A stretch of 64,000 nt of DNA, taken from positions 113,666-177,665 of the forward strand of contig NZ_JAHWXY010000006.1 in the NCBI RefSeq assembly GCF_024281235.1. The letters run 5' to 3'. Positions 26,457-33,949 of the stretch are shown here, piece by piece. Origin of the DNA: Shinella daejeonensis. GTDB lineage: Bacteria; Pseudomonadota; Alphaproteobacteria; Rhizobiales; Rhizobiaceae. The position numbers and the translations under genes are program-made. The number at the start of each line of letters is the position of its first letter. The stretch's first letter is position 1. The notes below the pieces were generated by a model. The model saw only the letters and a list, made by a program, of their open reading frames with translations, made no database searches and was not told the DNA's origin.

Positions 26457-27209
26457 TTAGCCGCCGAAGTTGGGCGTCGATATGCGGGCTATGGGTGCGG
26501 TCGGCACCATGTCGTCGGAAAGATCCAGTTCCTCCGCAGGTGCGGCGGCGTGGTCTTGGGAAGGTTCGGCTTCCATGCCGGGGATTTGCGCGCGAACGGC
26601 ATCCGGCATGTCGGCTTTCAGTTCCTCGCGCAGTTCCTCGAACTCCTTGCGGGTCATATTGCCGGAGTCGAGGCGGTCGCGGGCTGCATCGAGCTTGTCC
26701 TGATAGTCGAGGATCTCGGTGCGCTCTTTCAAAAGAAGCTCGCGTTCATCAAGCATAGGCTTGACGGTTTCCCATTTCGGATATTCGTCCGCGATTTCCG
26801 CCGGATCGATTACAGACAGGTCGAGTTTTTCGCCGCGTTCGTCGTAGACTTCGCTACCGTCCGCCGTCTTCCAGACTTTTCGACCATCGGGCAGCGTATA
26901 GGATTTGGCGAATATCTTGTCCAAACGCTTCTGAACGTCGGCCAATTCAATTTCATTTTGCTGGAGGGCCGCAACTGAACCCGTGCCGTATAGATCAAGC
27001 TCGAAACGAAGTTCGGCGGCTTCTGATGCGGTGATAACGGCAAGCGCGAAATCGAATACTTCGCTGGTCTCGCTGGCGAGGTCTTCCTTCCGGTCGCGGC
27101 GAAGGCGTTCTTCTTCCTGCTGGCGGGCAAAGTGCTTGAGATACGCGGCGGTATTGGCGCTGTGCCTGAACGCCTGCCCCAATCCGCCCGCGACGAGAAG
27201 CTGCGTCAT
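26457..27209 (-). CDS. Hypothetical coiled-coil protein of the mobile element
   Basis: 250 residues from the ATG at 27209, which overlaps the stop of the upstream secreted-protein gene (ATGA) and is preceded by AAGGAG. The protein is rich in charged helices (HFARQQEEERLRRDRKEDLAS; DERELLLKERTEILDYQDKLDAARD), so long coiled coils are likely. The C-terminus is acidic with proline. No signal peptide or membrane segment is clear. No family is recognised. Coupled to the genes on both sides, it is part of a four-gene operon. Confidence 0.6.
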   Translation of the reverse strand: MTQLLVAGGLGQAFRHSANTAAYLKHFARQQEEERLRRDRKEDLASETSEVFDFALAVITASEAAELRFELDLYGTGSVAALQQNEIELADVQKRLDKIFAKSYTLPDGRKVWKTADGSEVYDERGEKLDLSVIDPAEIADEYPKWETVKPMLDERELLLKERTEILDYQDKLDAARDRLDSGNMTRKEFEELREELKADMPDAVRAQIPGMEAEPSQDHAAAPAEELDLSDDMVPTAPIARISTPNFGG

Positions 27210-27610
27210 TCCCCGCACTCCTTCTTAACGATGGCGGTCAGCACCACGGCGGGAAAATGATCGCTGTATTTCTTGAAGGCCGCTTCGATGCGGTCGAGAG
27301 CCTTCATGCTGTCGCCGTAGAAGAAGCCGTAAATGCAGTTCATCCCTTCGGAATCCTTGCTGCCGAGCTTTGCGCTGTCCTTCTGAAAACGGGCATAGGC
27401 CAGCCCTTCGACAAGTCCCATGATGTAAGTCGAGCGCTCGCGGGTGGGCAGCTTCTCCATGAGGGTGCCCGCCGTCATGGCGGTGTCGGCATTCGCAGGC
27501 GCGGCGATCCCGAGAGCCAGCAGAAATGCAGCGGAAGCCGCCATGTTGGTGGCCCGCGAAAACGACCGTTTATGTTGGAATTTGAAAAGTCGATCTTTGC
27601 TATGAGACAA
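27206..27610 (-). CDS. Small exported protein, possibly Rap1a/Tai-like
   Basis: Up to 134 residues. A signal peptide is evident (MAASAAFLLALGIAAPANA, residues 23-41), leaving a mature part with two cysteines (NCIYGFFYGDSMKALDRIEA and VKKECGE) and the line YIMGLVEGLAYARFQKD, which resembles Rap1a/Tai immunity-type folds. The start is uncertain: a TTG at 27610 or the ATG at 27544. A 23-bp repeat (27553-27575) lies in the extra N-terminal codons, which favours the shorter form, but the shorter form has a weak ribosome site and no charged n-region. It heads the four-gene operon. The Rap1a comparison is tentative. Confidence 0.55.
   Translation of the reverse strand: MSHSKDRLFKFQHKRSFSRATNMAASAAFLLALGIAAPANADTAMTAGTLMEKLPTRERSTYIMGLVEGLAYARFQKDSAKLGSKDSEGMNCIYGFFYGDSMKALDRIEAAFKKYSDHFPAVVLTAIVKKECGE
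27553..27575. repeat. Copy 1 of paired 23-bp repeat beside the resolvase gene
   Basis: CCCGCGAAAACGACCGTTTATGT. The core AAACGACCGTTT is a dyad (AAACG-AC-CGTTT). The second copy at 27681-27703 matches at all but three positions, and its core AAACGGTCGTTT is the exact reverse complement of this core. Such paired dyads next to a resolvase gene fit recombination (res) subsites or operators. Confidence 0.6.
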
Positions 27611-27680
27611 TAGTGCAGGAATTAAGAAAAATCAAAATGTTGGCAGGCGAAGCAGATTTGCAGATGGCGCACACGGGCAT

Positions 27681-27703
27681 CCCGCAAAAACGGTCGTTTA
27701 TGT
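27681..27703. repeat. Copy 2 of paired 23-bp repeat beside the resolvase gene
   Basis: CCCGCAAAAACGGTCGTTTATGT, 128 bp from copy 1 and 53 bp upstream of the resolvase start. The core AAACGGTCGTTT is a dyad. With copy 1 it brackets the intergenic space between the leftward operon and the rightward resolvase gene, so either or both could also control the divergent promoters. Confidence 0.6.
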
Positions 27704-27755
27704 CAATATAAATCGAGGGTGAATCGTCCATCTAACACTTTGATTCACAAACGAA

Positions 27756-28352
27756 ATGATCGAAAAACTCAACGAATACAACGGCAGGCGCATCGGTTAC
27801 TTGCGCTGTTCGCGAGCCGACCAGTCCCCTGACCGCCAGATCGACGGGCTGCGGCCCCATTGCGATGAACTGCATCTGGAATCCGGCAGTGCTGTCGCCC
27901 GCAAGCGGCCCGTGTTCGAGCGGATTATCAATGACTTGCGGCAAGGCGACGTAATGGTTGTCCTGGACGTAGATCGCGCCTTCAGATCGCCTATCGACGC
28001 GCTGCTTACCGAAGAGATATTGAGCAAGCGCGGCGTCTTCCTTCACATTGTCAATGCGGCCATTGACACCTCGACGGCGGAAGGCGAGTTCGTCTTCACA
28101 ATCCTGACCGCACAGGCACGGCTGGAGCGGCGGCATATCTCCCGCCGCACCAAGGAAGGGCTGGCCGCGACGCGCCAGCGCGGCACGCGGCTGGGCCGAC
28201 CGCCGAAGCTGACGGACGACCAGCTATCGGAAGTGCGGCAAAAGCTTGAGGGGAAAGCGGCGACCATCGGGGCCGTCGCGGCAGAGTACAAGGTCGATCC
28301 GTGGACGCTGACACGCTCGCTGCGAAGATGGGCGGGTGCCGAAGCGCGTTGA
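27756..28352 (+). CDS. Serine resolvase/invertase
   Basis: 198 residues of the Tn3-resolvase/Hin family. The catalytic serine is S19 in IGYLRCSRADQSPDRQID; VVLDVDRAFRSPIDALL and the ERRHISRRTKEGLAATRQRG segment (helix E) follow. The C-terminus carries a short helix-turn-helix (TIGAVAAEYKVDPWTLTRSLRRW). It would resolve dimers or invert DNA at sites next to its own gene; two dyad-containing 23-bp repeats lie just upstream. It is distinct from the large recombinase at 30.5 kb that probably integrates the element. Confidence 0.88.
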   Translation: MIEKLNEYNGRRIGYLRCSRADQSPDRQIDGLRPHCDELHLESGSAVARKRPVFERIINDLRQGDVMVVLDVDRAFRSPIDALLTEEILSKRGVFLHIVNAAIDTSTAEGEFVFTILTAQARLERRHISRRTKEGLAATRQRGTRLGRPPKLTDDQLSEVRQKLEGKAATIGAVAAEYKVDPWTLTRSLRRWAGAEAR

Positions 28353-28877
28353 CGTTTACGCCATGGGCGCATGGGGAAAGCGTCAATCTTGCCCATGTCG
28401 GATGCCGCAGCCGAAACGGCGGGCGCAGGTCGAGGGGCGCGAAAGCCTTTCGTCGGTTCCAAGGCGGAACGCTTTGGCCGGATAGGTCAAGGGAAGGCGC
28501 GGCGTCTTCTCTTGTCATGGGGTGGCGGGGTAGCTCGAAGGCTCCCCGCCTCGTGGTCAAGCGGCGGAACGGTTGATGGTGCATGGCAGGCTCAATGCCT
28601 GACATGCACCACGGCTGGGGGGATGCAACGGGGGCGTGCAACGCCCTCTTGCCAAGGTTGCAGGGTAATACCCTGCACACCTTGCCTTCAGCGATATAGC
28701 ATCCTGACGGGATGCAGGTCAGGCTCGCTCCGAGCATTGTGTTCGCGGATAGGTGATTGGGGGTCATTTTTCGATCAAGGAACGATAGCCTGCCCTAGGG
28801 TGATGCCAAGAAAACTCCGTGACGTGTGCCAATCCATAACCTATAATGGACGCCCAACACTTGCCTAGGGTAAAAAA
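28353..28877. other. Long non-coding region between resolvase and LuxR-type gene
   Basis: 525 bp. A forward open frame covers most of it but has no ribosome site, no family resemblance, and coincides with consecutive hairpins, so I regard it as non-coding. The hairpin array is listed separately. The last part (28800-28877) becomes AT-rich and probably holds the promoter of the downstream regulator gene. Confidence 0.5.
28524..28735. repeat. Array of six consecutive strong hairpins
   Basis: In order: GGCGGGG...CCCCGCC with inner AGC/GCT (28524-28550); TGGTGCATG...CATGCACCA with inner GCAGGC/GCCTGA (28577-28611); GGGCGT-GCA-ACGCCC (28632-28646); AAGGT-TGCAGGGT-AAT-ACCCTGCA-C-ACCTT (28654-28683); GCATCC-TGACG-GGATGC (28699-28715); GCTCG-CTC-CGAGC (28723-28735). 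The stems are 5 to 14 bp and nearly perfect. This is far more secondary structure than chance, and suggests a structured RNA, a single-strand origin/oriT-type region or a recombination platform. Confidence 0.7.
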
Positions 28878-29399
28878 ATGACCGCAAAAAGCAAATCACT
28901 CCGTTTCAGCACGGACGAGGCAATACTGCCTGATCCCGATAATTCTATTAAGCTGACAGAAAGAGAGAGGCAGGTGATGAGTCTTTCGTATAATGGATTA
29001 ATACCAGAGATGGTAGCGGAGTCTATGGGATTAAGCACGCATACTATCCAGAATTTATTGAAATCTTCTATAAAGAAACTTACAAAGAAAAAAAATATAC
29101 CAAATAATGTAAATCTAAATTACTATAAGCTTGAAGCATTTAAATTATTCAGTGAAAATTATTTGTCTGATATAGGAAAAAAACGGAAAGAATACAGAAA
29201 GCTTGGTGACATGCCGCACCCAGAATTACCTGCTTTTTCCGAAAAAAATAGAACAAAAAAGAAAATTACATTGCGATTTGAAGAGGCTGTAATTGAAAAG
29301 ATTGATTTTGACGTTGAAAAGTTAAAAAGCGATGGCGTCGACATCGATAGAAACAAGTGGATCGAGCAAGCGATATTGCTTAAGCTTGATCTAATATAG
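28878..29399 (+). CDS. LuxR-type helix-turn-helix regulator
   Basis: 173 residues, AT-rich coding. The segment LTERERQVMSLSYNGLIPEM followed by VAESMGLSTHTIQNLLKSSI (residues 26-66) is a clear LuxR/FixJ HTH. No receiver or autoinducer domain precedes it, so it is a stand-alone DNA-binding regulator. The C-terminal half is lysine-rich and contains KKITLRFEEAVIEKIDFDVEKL, which resembles a small ribbon-helix-helix-like module. Its base composition differs from the resolvase gene before it, indicating a separate origin. The target is unknown; a dyad at 29485-29511 just downstream is one candidate. Confidence 0.75.
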   Translation: MTAKSKSLRFSTDEAILPDPDNSIKLTERERQVMSLSYNGLIPEMVAESMGLSTHTIQNLLKSSIKKLTKKKNIPNNVNLNYYKLEAFKLFSENYLSDIGKKRKEYRKLGDMPHPELPAFSEKNRTKKKITLRFEEAVIEKIDFDVEKLKSDGVDIDRNKWIEQAILLKLDLI

Positions 29400-29725
29400 T
29401 AATTTTACCATGTTATGTGCCTACGAAGCACACACGTAAACCCCCATCCAACCTGCCGACATAAGAGCGCGAGCCAAGGAGCAGCAATATTTTATTGGGC
29501 GCCCAATATTGACGCAGGATGAAATTTGATTCATAGTGCATTCATAGGCTGTGGCGGTTTTCCGCAATCGCCAAGAATGCCCAATTATCACGGAATGGCC
29601 GTGGCTTGACCGCCCTAAACCACCGCCTTGGCGTTGGCAACGAGCACGCACATCTGATCTTCAGCAACGTCGCTCCGGCATTCAGAGCGCGCAGGGAGAA
29701 CGTGTCCCCAAGGAAGGAGAGCGAA
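29400..29725. other. Intergenic region with nested palindromes
   Basis: 326 bp without a gene. It contains CAATATT...AATATTG (29485-29511) enclosing the perfect 14-bp palindrome ATTGGGCGCCCAAT (29494-29507). The remainder holds the probable promoter of the small gene at 29726; no clear boxes are seen. Confidence 0.45.
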
Positions 29726-30043
29726 ATGCCCGACGACCGCCGACACCCTATGGCCGCCGAGCGCGGCGAAAACAGCCAGACCAAACAATTGACGCAGGAA
29801 AGAAAGGAAGGAAGAAGGATGCCGCTTTCATTCAGTCAGACTGTCGAACTTTTGGACCTCTCCCGCGATGAAGTGCTGACTCTCCACGCCCTCAAGCTGT
29901 TTCCTGCTGGGGAACGGTTGGACGGAAGTTGCCACTTGATGTTTCCCCGCGCGTCTATCGACGTGTTTGTGTTCGAGTTGCGGCAACGCGGCGAACTCTA
30001 CGAAAACGTAAAACTCGCGCTTGGCCGTCCCCTGAATATCTGA
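29726..30043 (+). CDS. Small hypothetical protein, possible DNA-binding accessory
   Basis: 105 residues from the ATG at 29726, which is preceded by GGAAGGAGAG; an ATG at 29819 with an adjacent purine-rich run is an alternative. The C-terminal 70 residues (FSQTVELLDLSRDEVLTLHALKLFPAGERLDGS) have an alternating helix pattern like small winged-helix or excisionase-type proteins, but no family is recognised. It ends 6 bp before a strong terminator. It lies two genes upstream of the serine recombinase. Confidence 0.55.
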   Translation: MPDDRRHPMAAERGENSQTKQLTQERKEGRRMPLSFSQTVELLDLSRDEVLTLHALKLFPAGERLDGSCHLMFPRASIDVFVFELRQRGELYENVKLALGRPLNI

Positions 30044-30048
30044 GTGTT

Positions 30049-30084
30049 AGCGCCGCGCCAGTCTAGCGCGGCGCTTTCTTTTCT
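30049..30084 (+). terminator. Rho-independent terminator
   Basis: AGCGCCGCGC, loop CAGTCTA, GCGCGGCGCT (perfect 10-bp stem) followed by TTTCTTTTCTT. It ends the transcript of the small gene at 29726-30043 and isolates the recombinase operon. Confidence 0.9.
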
Positions 30085-30152
30085 TGGAGTAGCCCAGCAA
30101 TAAACCTAGGATTTTATTCCTTGACGTGGGACTACTTCGATCTACCTCATTT

Positions 30153-30173
30153 CGCTCCCCAAAATGGGGAGCG
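30153..30173 (+). promoter_or_regulatory. Hairpin immediately before a ribosome-binding site
   Basis: CGCTCCCC, loop AAAAT, GGGGAGCG: a perfect 8-bp stem that ends five bases before the AAGGAGG ribosome site (30178-30184) of the 30192 gene. A TTGACG that could be a -35 element lies at 30121. The stem may control translation or termination ahead of the recombinase operon. Confidence 0.5.
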
Positions 30174-30191
30174 GCGAAAAGGAGGCCGATT

Positions 30192-30536
30192 ATGAATAAC
30201 AGGACAGTAGACGGCACCGATACCTTAACCGCCGTTATAGAGGGCAGCGCCGCACCCAACCTGCCGCCGCTTGAACTCGACCCCGCCAAATACGCGCCGC
30301 TGGTCGCGGACTTGGACATGGACGAGGCACAGACACAGGCGATGCTGGAGGCCATTTGGTCTATCATGAAAGGCTTTGTTGATCTCGGCGCGGATATTCG
30401 CACCGTCGATTTTTGTGGGCCGATTTTCGGCACTTTCAATGAACGCGCCGAAAGCGGCGCGGATCAGGTACAATCTTCTCATCCCACTACAACGGAGACA
30501 GACGCCACGACGATCGGAAAGGAAGGCCCCGTATGA
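30192..30536 (+). CDS. Small hypothetical protein coupled to the serine recombinase
   Basis: 114 residues from the ATG at 30192, preceded by an ideal AAGGAGG. It is rich in acidic residues; the central part (PAKYAPLVADLDMDEAQTQAMLEAIWSIMKGFVDLGADI) is helical. Small proteins of this kind often precede recombinases on mobile elements of alphaproteobacteria and may be recombination directionality factors, but that is inference. The stop overlaps the recombinase ATG (ATGA). Confidence 0.65.
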   Translation: MNNRTVDGTDTLTAVIEGSAAPNLPPLELDPAKYAPLVADLDMDEAQTQAMLEAIWSIMKGFVDLGADIRTVDFCGPIFGTFNERAESGADQVQSSHPTTTETDATTIGKEGPV

Positions 30537-32110
30537 TTGACAACGAGATACAAAAAGACGCGATCATCTATTGCAGGGTGTCCGACCCCAAACAGGCTTC
30601 CGTGCGTGGGGATGGGCTGCATTCGCAAGAGCGGACATGTCGCGATTACGGCCTCAACAAGCGATACAATATCCGGCATGTGTTCGAGGACATGATGACG
30701 GGTGAGCGCGCCGACCGCCCCGGTCTTATCGAAGCGAAGAATTACATTCGCCGACATAAGGGCACGATCCTTATTATCGACCACCCCAACAGACTGGGCC
30801 GCGACCTCCTAAACTATCTGCTTTTACGCGAAGAGATCAGGAAGATGGGGGGCATTCTGGAATGCCCCGTCATGGAATTCGGCGATTCCTCTTCCTCCCT
30901 GCTGGTCGAGAACGTCGTCGCCAGCGTGTCGCAATATCAGCGCCAGCATAATGCCGAACAAACCAAAAGCAGGATGAAAGCGCGCGCCCTCAACGGGTTT
31001 TGGGTTTTTCAGGCCCCCGCGGGATTTCGCTATAAGCGCGCCGGACGCGGCAAGATGCTCGTGCGCGACGAGCCTGTGGCATCAGTCGTGCAGGAAGCCC
31101 TTGAGGGTTTCGCCTACGGTCGTTTCGAGACGCAAGCCGCCGTTCAGCATTTTCTACAGCACCACCCTTTGTTCCCGAAAGACGGCACAGGGATCGTGCG
31201 GCATTTCCGGGTTACGCAGATGCTGAATCAGCCGCTCTACGCGGGGTATCTGGAGCTGCCCGATTGGGGCGTGTCTCTGCGGCCCGCAGAGCACGAAGGG
31301 CTTATCAGCTTCCAGACGTACCAGAAGATACAGGAACGCCTGCATGGCGGCGTCTATGCGCCGCGCAAGCGCAATGTGAATGAGGACTTTCCTCTGCGCG
31401 GATTCGTCATGTGCAGTTGCCGAACGCCTTTGACCGCTTGCTGGTCGAAAGGCTCGCATGGCAAATATCCATATTATCTCTGCCCGAAGCGCGGATGCGA
31501 GAATTATGGCAAGTCCATCCGCCGCGACAAGATCGAAAGCGAGTTCGAGGCCCTGCTTGCGACCGTGCAACCGAGCGAAAGCCTGTTCAAGGTCGCGCGG
31601 GCAATGTTCAAGGATTTATGGGACCATCGCGCCGCGCAAACGCAAAGCCAGACAAAGGCGCTCGGCGCGCAGCTCGTCAAAATCGACCGCGAAGTGGATC
31701 AGTTCCTCCAACGCATTGTCGAAACGAACATGCCCGCCGTCATAACGGCCTATGAGGAACGCATTCGCAAACTGCAAGAAGAGAAGTTCGCCGTGCAAGA
31801 AAGAATGGCAAACGGACATCGCCCCGCCGCCAGCTTCGACAAAGCACTTAGAACGGCGCTTGAATTTATATCAAGCCCTTGGAATATTTGGAAGAAAGGT
31901 GATTTGGAAGAGAAGCGAACAGTACTAAAACTGACCTTCCCAAAGCCACTTCAATACGCGCGAAATGAAGGATTTAGAACGATAGACTTATCGTTACCAT
32001 TCAAGGTGTTAACGCAGATTTCCGGTGAAAAAATAGGAATGGCGCACCCGAAATGCGCCAAGCTGTTTTCCGGCAAGGTCCAGCATCGTCCTGTATCCAT
32101 TGTGAAATAA
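30533..32110 (+). CDS. Large serine recombinase (site-specific integrase)
   Basis: 525 residues. The N-terminal resolvase domain has the catalytic Ser17 in AIIYCRVSDPKQASVRGDG, and IIDHPNRLGRDLLNYLLLRE follows. Then come a recombinase domain (GFRYKRAGRGKMLVRDEPVA) and a zinc-ribbon (GFVMCSCRTPLTACWSKG, YYLCPKRGCENYG) and a coiled-coil (VDQFLQRIVETNMPAVITAYEERI). This is the likely integrase of the mobilizable element. The final 18 residues after HPK are encoded by the left end of the second island: the 14-bp tRNA repeat at 32040-32053 falls inside the codons AHPK. The original C-terminus was therefore probably different. Confidence 0.92.
   Translation: MIDNEIQKDAIIYCRVSDPKQASVRGDGLHSQERTCRDYGLNKRYNIRHVFEDMMTGERADRPGLIEAKNYIRRHKGTILIIDHPNRLGRDLLNYLLLREEIRKMGGILECPVMEFGDSSSSLLVENVVASVSQYQRQHNAEQTKSRMKARALNGFWVFQAPAGFRYKRAGRGKMLVRDEPVASVVQEALEGFAYGRFETQAAVQHFLQHHPLFPKDGTGIVRHFRVTQMLNQPLYAGYLELPDWGVSLRPAEHEGLISFQTYQKIQERLHGGVYAPRKRNVNEDFPLRGFVMCSCRTPLTACWSKGSHGKYPYYLCPKRGCENYGKSIRRDKIESEFEALLATVQPSESLFKVARAMFKDLWDHRAAQTQSQTKALGAQLVKIDREVDQFLQRIVETNMPAVITAYEERIRKLQEEKFAVQERMANGHRPAASFDKALRTALEFISSPWNIWKKGDLEEKRTVLKLTFPKPLQYARNEGFRTIDLSLPFKVLTQISGEKIGMAHPKCAKLFSGKVQHRPVSIVK
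32040..32053. repeat. Left attachment site of the tyrosine-integrase island
   Basis: TGGCGCACCCGAAA, identical to the last 14 bases of the tRNA-Arg gene region at 40900-40913 (read on the plus strand). It lies 140 bp before the tyrosine integrase gene and inside the serine recombinase coding sequence. It marks the junction of the two elements. Confidence 0.75.
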
Positions 32111-32192
32111 GGAAAGGTCCATCTTTCATCGTCCAGCGCGTTCCGGTATTGTTCACTGGCTTCCAAGGTGTATTGGGGGAAGAAACGAGGGA

Positions 32193-33398
32193 ATGGATTT
32201 GGCGATGACGTTGAACCGAAGGCCCGAGAAAGCACTGACAGCGCAGTTTGTCCGCACCGTGCAGGAGCCGGGGAAGTATTTCGATGGGCACGGCTTGTTC
32301 CTTCGCGTCGAGCCGAACGGCTCCCGCTTCTGGGTCCAGCGCATCACAATTCGCGGCAAGCGGTGCGAGCTGGGGCTTGGCCCGCCGTCGCTGGTGTCCC
32401 TTGCCGATGCCCGAGCCGTCGCCATCGAGAACCGCCGTCTCGCCCGGGACGGTGGCGACCCTCTGGCCGCGAAGCGAAAGGCCAAGGCCGTCCTCACCTT
32501 CGAGGAAGCCGCGAAGCAGGCGCATGCCGAGCTGTCACCCACATGGAAAAACCCGAAGGACCGTGCCGCCTTCCTATCGACACTCGAAAGCCATGTATTC
32601 CCTCGCATCGGCACGGTGTCCATTCCCGAGGTGACGAGCGCCGATATCCGGCAAGCCATCCTGACTGCCAGAAAGACCGCGCCCGAGGTTGCCCGCAAGC
32701 TGGTGTTTCGCGTTTCGGCTGTCTTCAAATGGGCGATTGCCGAGGGGATGCGCAAAGACAATCCGGCAAAGGCCGATGCCTTGGCGCTGCCTCGCCTCGA
32801 GATGAAGCGGGAGCATCGGAAGGCGTTGGCCTATACGGACGTGGCCGGCTGCATCGAGACCGTGAAGGCGTCCGGCGCTGGGCTTGGAACGAAGCTGGCG
32901 CTTGAGCTTCTGGTGCTGACTGCTTCACGCTCTGGCGAGGTCCGGCTTGCGGCATGGCCCGAAATCGATCTGGCGGCGAAGGTATGGGAGATACCAGCCG
33001 AGCGAATGAAGATGAAGCGGCTGCATCGCATCCCGCTCTCTCCCCGAGCTGTGGCCGTGCTGACAGAGGCGAAGGTGCTGGACGATGGTTCCGGCCTTGT
33101 CTTTCCCGGCACAAAGAAGGGGAAGCCACTGTCCGACATGACGCTCTCCAAGCTGGTGAAAGAGCTGGGCTTTGACGCCGATGTTCACGGCTTCCGAACC
33201 AGTTTCAGAACATGGGCGCAGGAGCGAACCAACTTCCCCCGAGAGGTGGCAGAGGCCGCGCTTGCCCACCTGACAGGCGACACGGTGGAACGCGCCTATG
33301 CTCGCTCTGACGTGTTCGAGAAGCGGCGAAAGATGATGGATGCCTGGGCGGCCTTCCTTGGCGAGAAGCGAGCCGACAACGTGTTAAGGATGGGCTGA
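32193..33398 (+). CDS. int: Tyrosine integrase, P4/DUF4102 type
   Basis: 401 residues. The N-terminal arm-binding domain (DUF4102-like: VQEPGKYFDGHGLFLRVEPN, WVQRITIRGKRCELGLG) precedes a SAM-like core-binding domain and the catalytic domain with Arg in TASRSGEVRLAAW, the HxxR box VHGFRTSFRTWA, HLTGD, and the nucleophile in VERAYARSD. It integrates islands at tRNA 3' ends, which agrees with the tRNA-Arg repeat bordering this island. The ATG at 32193 directly follows GAGGGA; the ATG at 32205 is an alternative with better spacing. It faces into the island. Confidence 0.93.
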   Translation: MDLAMTLNRRPEKALTAQFVRTVQEPGKYFDGHGLFLRVEPNGSRFWVQRITIRGKRCELGLGPPSLVSLADARAVAIENRRLARDGGDPLAAKRKAKAVLTFEEAAKQAHAELSPTWKNPKDRAAFLSTLESHVFPRIGTVSIPEVTSADIRQAILTARKTAPEVARKLVFRVSAVFKWAIAEGMRKDNPAKADALALPRLEMKREHRKALAYTDVAGCIETVKASGAGLGTKLALELLVLTASRSGEVRLAAWPEIDLAAKVWEIPAERMKMKRLHRIPLSPRAVAVLTEAKVLDDGSGLVFPGTKKGKPLSDMTLSKLVKELGFDADVHGFRTSFRTWAQERTNFPREVAEAALAHLTGDTVERAYARSDVFEKRRKMMDAWAAFLGEKRADNVLRMG

Positions 33399-33663
33399 TG
33401 GCGCCTTTCCAAGTCCCGCCGGGAAGTTATCCACAGGCTATTTGATGGAAAATTAGGGCACAATCACCTTCCGATTTCATGCCGCTCTGTATCGTCCATT
33501 ACTGTCCAGTTACGGCCAGTATCATCTAGTCCGCATTCGTTGCCGATAATTGAGCCTGATCAATGCGATAGGCCAGTCTCCAAGCACCTCTCAGCCCTTC
33601 CAGTTCCCTGAATGTTCCGGCAAGCTCTCTGCATGTTCAACGCGCACCCGAGGGAGCCAAGAC
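33399..33663. other. Intergenic region with DnaA box, possible replication origin
   Basis: 265 bp after the integrase gene. It contains a perfect DnaA box TTATCCACA at 33427-33435, and 33499-33532 holds three loosely repeated units (TCCATTACTG, TCCAGTTACGG, CCAGTATCATC). The island encodes a primase and an ATPase, so an origin for the excised circle here is plausible. It also includes the promoter of alpA. Confidence 0.35.
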
Positions 33664-33849
33664 ATGCCTGAGAAGCACCTGAGACTGCCGGCCGTCATCG
33701 AGACCACAGGCCTGAGCCGCAGCACCATCTACGCAATGATGAATGAAGGAAGTTTCCCGCGTCCTGTCACGCTGGGAAAGCGCCTGGTCGCTTGGCCGGA
33801 AAGCACCATCACGAAATGGCTGACCGAGCGTGCCCGTGTCGCCGCCTAA
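33664..33849 (+). CDS. AlpA-family regulator/excisionase
   Basis: 61 residues, MPEKHLRLPAVIETTGLSRS then TIYAMMNEGSFPRPVTLGKR, a complete AlpA/MerR-like winged helix. AlpA proteins activate excision and the integrase of P4-type islands. The ATG at 33664 has the ribosome site GAGGGAG. It stands between the integrase and the replication genes, the standard place in such islands. Confidence 0.92.
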   Translation: MPEKHLRLPAVIETTGLSRSTIYAMMNEGSFPRPVTLGKRLVAWPESTITKWLTERARVAA

Positions 33850-33949
33850 GAAACGACCCCGCCATTGCAGGACGGGGCCGGATATTCTCTCAGCGACGGA
33901 AAGAGAATAGGGCCGCCCGTCCCGTGGCGCAATCCACGAGGACAGAAGC

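Noticed and set aside
25275..28735. CRISPR array or integron attC cluster
   Set aside because: The hairpins differ in sequence and spacing, there are no regular repeats with unique spacers, and no cas genes or integron integrase. attC core motifs are not evident.
28371..28868. 165-residue forward frame between the resolvase and LuxR genes
   Set aside because: It coincides with the hairpin array, has no ribosome site and no domain. The region is better read as non-coding.
15803..32110. Full conjugative element (ICE)
   Set aside because: I looked for VirB/Trb-type channel genes and found none. Only mobC, relaxase and coupling-type genes are present, so it is a mobilizable element that depends on a helper.
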